The notes beneath the pieces are model-generated. The model had not been told where the DNA came from. It ran no database searches and was given only the letters and a program-made list of their open reading frames with translations. Source: Liriodendron chinense (taxonomy: Eukaryota > Streptophyta > Magnoliopsida > Magnoliales > Magnoliaceae). From it: a DNA stretch of 64,000 nt. The stretch covers positions 1-64,000 of the forward strand of contig PVNU02001464.1 of assembly GCA_003013855.2 (NCBI GenBank), in the 5' to 3' direction. The stretch's first letter is position 1. Every line of letters starts with the position of its first letter. Shown piece by piece: positions 58,108 through 64,000 of the stretch. The translations under genes and the position numbers were made by a program.

Positions 58108-59725
58108 ATGAAGCAAGAGATTGCAGCTGAAAACAAGTCCACCTCCCCAGCACCTCCACCTCGGTTTAGAGCTCCTCCCAAAACTAAGGACAGCCCAAGA
58201 TCAGAACATGTCAATGGGGCCCCACCAGGCCTTAAAACAAGGCCAAGATCAGCTCTCCCTGAAACAAACAGCACCCAAAAGGCCAGAAGATCTCTTGGTA
58301 TGAATAAGCTGAAATCTGGTGAAGATTCGGGACCTCAAAAGGGTAGGGAAATGGAAGAAACAAAGGCAATGAGCCGGGCCGGGAACCGGCCTGTGGAGCA
58401 GTATGCACGGCTGGGGCGGCGCTTGGACCCCAATTGCAAGAGAATTGAAGATGACCCAGATGGGAACAGGAAGGAATTACAGGATAAGCTTGATGTAAGT
58501 GAGAATTTGGTGAAGAACTTGCAGTCTGAGATATCTGTGCTGAAGGCACAGTTGGAGAAGCTGCAGGGCCTGAATGTTGAGCTCGAGTCTCAGAAGAGGC
58601 GGTTTGCAGAAGATCTTGCAGCTGCGGAAATGAAGATCTCAGTTCTTGAGAGTAACAAAAAGGTAAAATCAAACTTCCTTTTTTATTTTTAATAACTGGT
58701 GTGTTTTGATCAGTTGGAGAAAGATGGGTGTTTTTTGGTGATCCCCTCAAATAGCATTTCTACCTAATTTTCTGGTCTTTTTTACTGCCATAGGTTGTGG
58801 TGTTCCATGTCCAAAAATTATATTAAGTTGGGAATTACCCATTTATGAATTTCAATTGAATTTGAGTTTTCATGGTGATTTGTCACGTATCATGGTTTTG
58901 CTAAAAAGGAGGGAAACAGGTCTACTTCTATGAAACAAGCATATCCTGTTTTATATAAATTTCATAGAGTTTAGGGTGTGTTTGGTTGCGCCGAATACCA
59001 TGAAAATTCCATGATTAATCAGTCTAATTTGATGCAAAATTTCATGATATTTTGTGAATTTGGTGCAACCAATCTCACCCTTAATTTAAGGAAAGTTTAA
59101 AAAATGACTTATAGCCACCAGTGCGATTGCAAACAAATTCCCTTTGGTAGATTTTGTTTTTCAGTTAATTGTAAGCATGTTCCTCCTCTCTTTGCAGCAT
59201 TTTATATGCTTTTTCTTATGAGGAAATATACAATGTTTGATTGATAATTTGCCTGGTGTAACAAACTACATATGTTGGGATCTCCTTTTGGTGGTCTAAG
59301 TCACTATGTGGGTCCCACTGTGAGTAGGACACAACCCAGATATCTGCCCCAGTAGACGATGGTGATCATCCACTGGGCCCTCATTAGATGTAGACCAGTG
59401 GTAGTAGTTGTCCATTTTCATCAGATGGCTAGGATCTTCGGGTAGGCAAGATATCATGGCACAACCCATCAAATGATTTGGCCTACTAGATGACTAGTTT
59501 TTCCAAAAAGAGGGTGCCACTTGTACCATTGTTGGATCCATAGTTAGCAAAACGGAAAACAGTGAAAAAATTGTATGGGAAATGTTCATGTTTAATTCAG
59601 TCTTGATCGTAAAAAATACAGAAAAAACAGAAATGCAAAAAATTCAGAGAATGAAAGGTTTGGGTTTAATACAGTTTGGACTAAAAAAACGGAGTTAAAA
59701 TGGCCATATATGTGCATGTGTGTGC

Positions 59726-59764
<39 letters not shown>

Positions 59765-62700
59765 ATACAAAAAAGGTTAAATTAGAAAATTTTAATTAAA
59801 ATAACTAGAATTTCTATATGTATGAACAACAATGCATATAGGTAGTCAAATGGTGTTTCATTGAAAAAAGAAAAAAAAGAAAAAAAAAACTCAGTTTGCC
59901 CAATGCCCATCTTTGGAAATATATAAAGTTTTAAACGTTTGATTGATTATCTGAGGTTTTTCTTATCTTTCAATACTACAGAGTTTTGATCCTAAAAAGG
60001 GGAGGTTTTGTTAACTAGGGTTAAATTGTTCAAAATAACATTGTTCTTTTGATCAAGCATCATACTGTAGCTCTTTTATTTTATGAATCAAATGATCAAG
60101 GTGATTAACATTGGAACTGAATGAAGGAGGAGTCAGTCGTGGAGGAAGTCCCGAGGCCTAATTTCAGAGACGTTCAGAAGCTCATCGCCAATAAATTGGA
60201 GCATTCTAAGGTGAAGAAAGAGGCCATCAAGGACCGGAGTACTGTTACAGTGCAATCTGCAGTATTAGAGCCAGTGAGTAGTATGCCTGCTGCAATCCAA
60301 CCAAAGGTTTCCATGAATGCCCCTCCTCCTCCACCTCCTTTGCCGCCTCGATACGCCCCGCCTTCCATGAATTCCCCTCCTCCCCCTCCGCCTCCTTTGC
60401 CGCCTCGTCATGCCCTGCCCAAAGCAGCTACCATGAGAAAAGCTCCATCACTTGTTGAGTTTTATCATTCACTAACAAAACGTGACGGAAAGAAGGATGC
60501 TTTCAGGACTGGAAATTGTAGTAAGCCTATTGCTGCTAATGCACACAGCAGCATAGTTGGTGAGATTCAAAATCGGTCTGCCCATCTGTTAGCTGTAAGC
60601 ATTTGAGATCTCTACTTATCAGTAGTTACTTCTTTTGAGGTCTCACAAACCGTTTGATAGTAATGAACTTCTCTTGTAGATAAAAGCTGATATAGAAAAG
60701 AAAGGGGACTTCATCAAGTTTCTTATAGATAAAGTTAGAGCTGCAGCTTATACAGATATTGAGGATGTCCTGACTTTTGTCGATTGGCTTGATAGAGAGC
60801 TTTCTTCCTTGGTAATCCCGAAACCCATCTTGAGATGATTACCCAATCTGACCTTGAAATTTAATCATCACTAGGGAAACACATGGCACACGCCCTTGAG
60901 CCGCACACACAATACATGCACATTCTATCAATGGAATTTTCTTTTGATCAAATATGAAATTGTATTTTAGAATATTTATCCTCTGACCAACAAATTTTTT
61001 GTATGTCAATGCTTCCAACCCAGTACATTTTACTACTGTGGCAGAGTAATTTTGATTCAAAAGAGAAGTTTCCAATTCATGGTCTGAATTATCCCATTTC
61101 ATGAATTTTTCTTGGGATATGATCAGTACAAATCTATACTATATATAACACGAGAAGTGCTTTGGTTAATTTTATCCCTACAATTAGTTTCCTTAAGGTG
61201 GAGAACTTTGAATGATCAAAGGACATGGGAAGGCATTTTAGATGAAGCTAAGGGTATTTGGGGAAGATAAAAATGTAGCTGGTGTCCGGAATATGGTTAG
61301 GATTTTACTCGTATTTGGTATTGACTGCTGGATTTTACTGGCTCGACTTCTTTTCTCCTATGCAAGTATCCCGATGCAGCCTCTCCTCCTCTTTGCGTGT
61401 AGCCTGCACAGGCCACATTGTTGGGGAGTCCGTGCAACAAGGCTTTGTGGGGACCACCATGAGGATTGTGTGACGTCCGCTCTGTGCATCTGATGTGTTG
61501 GCTCATGATAGGATGTCATCCTAAAAAAGAGGCATGTCTAATGTGGATGGACAACTTCATGTGGATGAGATCCACCCATCCATCAGAAGTGCCACCCATG
61601 TTCGGCATTGATCACAAACATCACATTGATCCAAAACTCAGATAGGCCGTAGGCCTCACCATGGGCAACAGAAATTCCTATGGTGGGGTCCACCTGAGTT
61701 TCCGAATAAAGTGATTTTTTTCGTGTTCCTTCATCTTGGTTAGAGGATTCATATGAATGGATTGGATGGCATATATAAACCATGTGGGGCCCATACACGA
61801 CTAACGGAGGGAGGCCCATTTGAACTCCTTATGGTGTGGTCTACCTGAGTTTTGGACCAACCTGATTTTAGTTACCCAGGTAAACATGATGTAGAGCACC
61901 TAAGGGACGGTGTAGATCTCATGCACGTTCTCCCACATGATGCTTAGTTAGTTGTAGATGTTCTCCCACGTGGTGCTTAGTAAGTTGTAGCCTTGTAGGC
62001 ATTCTCCGTGTGACCATGCAGAGTTGGGCTAGCATGGTTTTTTGCTCCTCCCATCATCTCTGCATGTCCGTTGCACGTACCACTTCCCATAGATCATTTC
62101 AAGTGTTGCAAACATTTTTTTATGTCTTGCCTATAGAGAACTAATTGAAAATTAGCAACTCCATAAATTTCCAAACTAATCCTATCCATTTAACAGATAG
62201 TCCTAGAGAACTTTCTTCTTGAAAATTAGCGACTCCATAAATTTCCAAACTATTCATATCCATGTAACAGAGTCACTGTGACTGTACTGTTTCATATTGG
62301 TTTCTTGATCGTCATTTAAAAAATAATCTTATTTTGGCCTATAAATACATTGACTCCATGAATAATGGAAATGTAGCAGAAAAACACCCACACATGATCG
62401 ATGTAACCCAAGCCAAACCACAAAAAGAAAAAGGCCAAACAGAAAACAAGAGATGAGGCGCAAAGATTTTCGTGGTTTTGCAACATGCCTATGTCCACGG
62501 GGCAACAACACAGAGCTTTCTTCTTTACTAAATAAGAGAAGTAAATGTACAAAACTTACCTCTCTCACACTCTTCCTCTGTACAAGAACTTCTCACCAAA
62601 GAATACCCCAGAAGAATGAATGAATAAATGGAATACCTCTCTCTACCTATGCTCCTCTTTATATAAACCACACCAAAGGAGAGAGCATGTGGCAAAGTCC

Positions 62701-62987
62701 TACACAAACTAAGCTTCACAAGTGAAACCACAAGAGAACTCAAGAGAGAGAAGGAGATAATTCTCCCCACATGAGAGAGAAAGAGAGGGGGAGAGAGAGA
62801 GATGTCACCTCCTCAACAAGAAAGATAGCACATGTGAATGACATGTTATAGTCATACGTTAAAAAGGTCTGGCCATTGTTTCCTTCTAGGAGGGAATGAA
62901 ATGTGAACTTCTCTATAACCAGCATCATTATAGTAAAAGTTAAGACCCTATAACTTGTCTGTTTATGGCCCAAATTAAAAAAAAAAA

Positions 62988-63018
<31 letters not shown>

Positions 63019-64000
63019 CATATTTTATGAGGCTTTAAGTATTCATGAAAGGGATTAGCACCTAATTTTTGCTAATAACCATGCAAAATAAGTTAATGTT
63101 TCATCTAGATCTTGAAAGTCGATAATAACCTGCTACGCTTCTTGCCATTGCTTGCCTGATGGATTTTGTACAGGCTGATGAGAGAGCTGTGCTGAAACAT
63201 TTTGACTGGCCTGAAAAAAAAGCCGATGCCATGCGAGAAGCTGCTTTTGAATACCGTGACCTAAAGCGGCTTCGAATTGAAATTTCATCCTACAAGGATG
63301 ATTCCTCCTTGCCATGTGAAGCCGCCTTGAAGAAAATGGCGAGCTTACTAGATAAGTATGTAAGAGGAGAGAAAATAGTTTGGATTCTTTCATTTGATTT
63401 TTTCTTCTGAATTTTATTATTAAATTCAGAGGGTTGGAATTCTGATTTATCCTATTTATTGTCGTATGTTGCAAGGTCGGAGCGAAGCATTCAGAGGTTA
63501 ATTAAGTTGCGAGACGTGACCATGCCATCTTACAAAGACTGCAAAATCCCAACTGAGTGGATGCTTAATTCAGGCATGGTTAGTGAGGTATGCTAGTTTC
63601 TATGTCAAGATGTATGCTTTACTATCCAGACATGAAACACGACGGAGTAATGTATGCATGAAAGGCATGATAAACTTATGGTGTCTGTGCTTGATTTTCC
63701 AGACATGAAAGCTACTTTGTTATCAAACAGTTATGGCCTGTTTGAAAAGTGGAATAATGGCTACTTTGTTATTCCACCTATTCTCCTTCCAGTTCCAAAT
63801 TGGAAGTAACATAATTGCAAATTGGAGCTGTCCTTCAATGTGGATTCTAAATTAAAATTTGGTTATTTCCAGTTTATTAGACTGATACTGCAATTCTATT
63901 TGATTGTGCATCCAAACACATACACTGCATCAATGTCTGAGTTGCGTTGTTATTTTGTCAAACTTGTGTATGTTCCCTATACAGATAAAGCTAGCTTCTT
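58108..64000 (+). CDS. CHUP1/IPGA1-family protein, 5' part (six exons), continues past the window
   Basis: Exons: 58108-58662, 60127-60594, 60680-60811, 63174-63355, 63476-63587, 63985-64000+. Phases join, giving about 488 aa so far. Residues 1-130 are basic and proline/serine-rich (PAPPPRFRAPPK). About 128-185 is a coiled coil (ELQDKLDVSENLVKNLQSEIS). EVPRPNFRDVQKLIANKLEHS follows, then two proline runs (PPPPPPLPPR twice, about residues 250-285), then the conserved C-terminal domain start (PSLVEFYHSLTKRDGKK, EIQNRSAHLLAIKADIEKKGDFI, DVLTFVDWLDRELSSLADERAVLKHF, YRDLKRL). Relatives act on actin or microtubules: CHUP1 in chloroplast positioning, IPGA1 in petal cell shape. The lack of an N-terminal membrane anchor favours the IPGA1-type side. 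The exon-2 acceptor (60126) has a poor pyrimidine tract. Confidence 0.9.
58974..59080. mobile_element. Tourist-like mini MITE, copy 3 (CHUP1-like intron 1)
   Basis: 107 bp, 'gggtgtgtttggttgcgcc...ggtgcaaccaatctcaccc' with TTA at 58971-58973 and 59081-59083; core 'ccatgattaatcag...caaaatttcatgatatt'. Confidence 0.8.
59575..59860. repeat. Dispersed 270-bp repeat, copy B, with (TG)n
   Basis: Matches 17315-17585 ('gggaaatgttcatgtttaattcagtctt', 'ggtttaatacagtttggactaaaaaaa', 'tctatatgtatgaac'). It contains a TG microsatellite (59721-59760) where copy A has 'tatgagtgtacatat'. Confidence 0.75.
60812..63173 (+). other. Intron 3 of the CHUP1-like gene, repeat content
   Basis: 2.36 kb. 61440-61960 holds a degenerate repeat with 'gtggggtccacctgag' and 'tatggtgtggtctacctgag' words and 'ggattggatggcatatataaacc'. 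61950-62000 has 'gttctcccac(a/g)tg(a/g)tgcttagt(t/a)agttgtag' twice. 62110-62280 repeats 'gaaaattagc(a/g)actccataaatttccaaac' twice. 62345-62960 looks like minus-strand LTR sequence, TATA-like at about 62660, ends not fixed. A (GAA)n microsatellite is at 62989-63016. Confidence 0.5.

Noticed and set aside
58232..58750. 172-residue minus-strand frame
   Set aside because: Shadow of CHUP1-like exon 1.
1..64000. CRISPR array, operon or phage-like system
   Set aside because: No regularly spaced short repeats with unique spacers; gene structure is eukaryotic throughout.

Overview
This is nuclear DNA of a flowering plant. Genes have many exons with GT-AG introns (one GC-AG), and the intergenic space is packed with old LTR, LINE, RTE and foldback/MITE elements. 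The gene families are plant ones: an ABCB auxin-type transporter, a P-class PPR protein, a CHUP1/IPGA1-type protein and PFP-alpha. The most abundant repeat, a self-complementary element with arms around 'ggtggaccacaccataggaaacagtg', makes me lean to a magnoliid. That lean is recollection, not a search result.

Layout: (1) 1-3146, repeats, then a possible promoter and 5' leader. (2) 3147-15359 (+), an apparently intact 12-exon ABCB4/11/21-like transporter (about 1273 aa) with a GC-AG first coding intron; its introns hold a TRIM-like LTR element, small MITEs and an RTE remnant. (3) 15360-16919, convergent intergenic DNA. (4) 16920-25798 (-), a 7-exon FAM192A/NIP30-domain protein (203 aa) whose introns carry LINE, Ty3/gypsy and RTE debris. 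(5) 25800-31500, a chain of palindromic repeats with a solo LTR and a Tourist-like MITE nested in them. (6) 31650-33068 (+), an intronless P-class PPR gene resembling Arabidopsis At1g77360. (7) 35384-37040, a two-exon, frameshifted PFP-alpha fragment, followed by an unidentified acidic coding tail near 37890-38113. (8) 38.6-57.9 kb, mostly repeats, including a solo LTR inside a LINE inside a palindromic repeat, with target-site duplications (TSDs) at both inner levels, and an orphan promoter/exon candidate at 51.1-52.4 kb. (9) 58108-64000 (+), the first six exons of a CHUP1/IPGA1-like gene that runs off the window.

The genes are unrelated single loci, not a pathway or operon: membrane transport of auxin-like substrates, a nuclear splicing/proteasome-linked factor, organelle RNA metabolism, and cytoskeleton/organelle positioning. 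I found no candidate for a new multi-gene system. The most informative material is the repeat biology: a large family of long self-complementary repeats in several subfamilies, datable nested insertions, a TRIM-like element with a collapsed LTR, and small duplications that touch splice sites. All exon models were made by eye from splice consensus and family memory. Untranslated regions and transcription starts are guesses.
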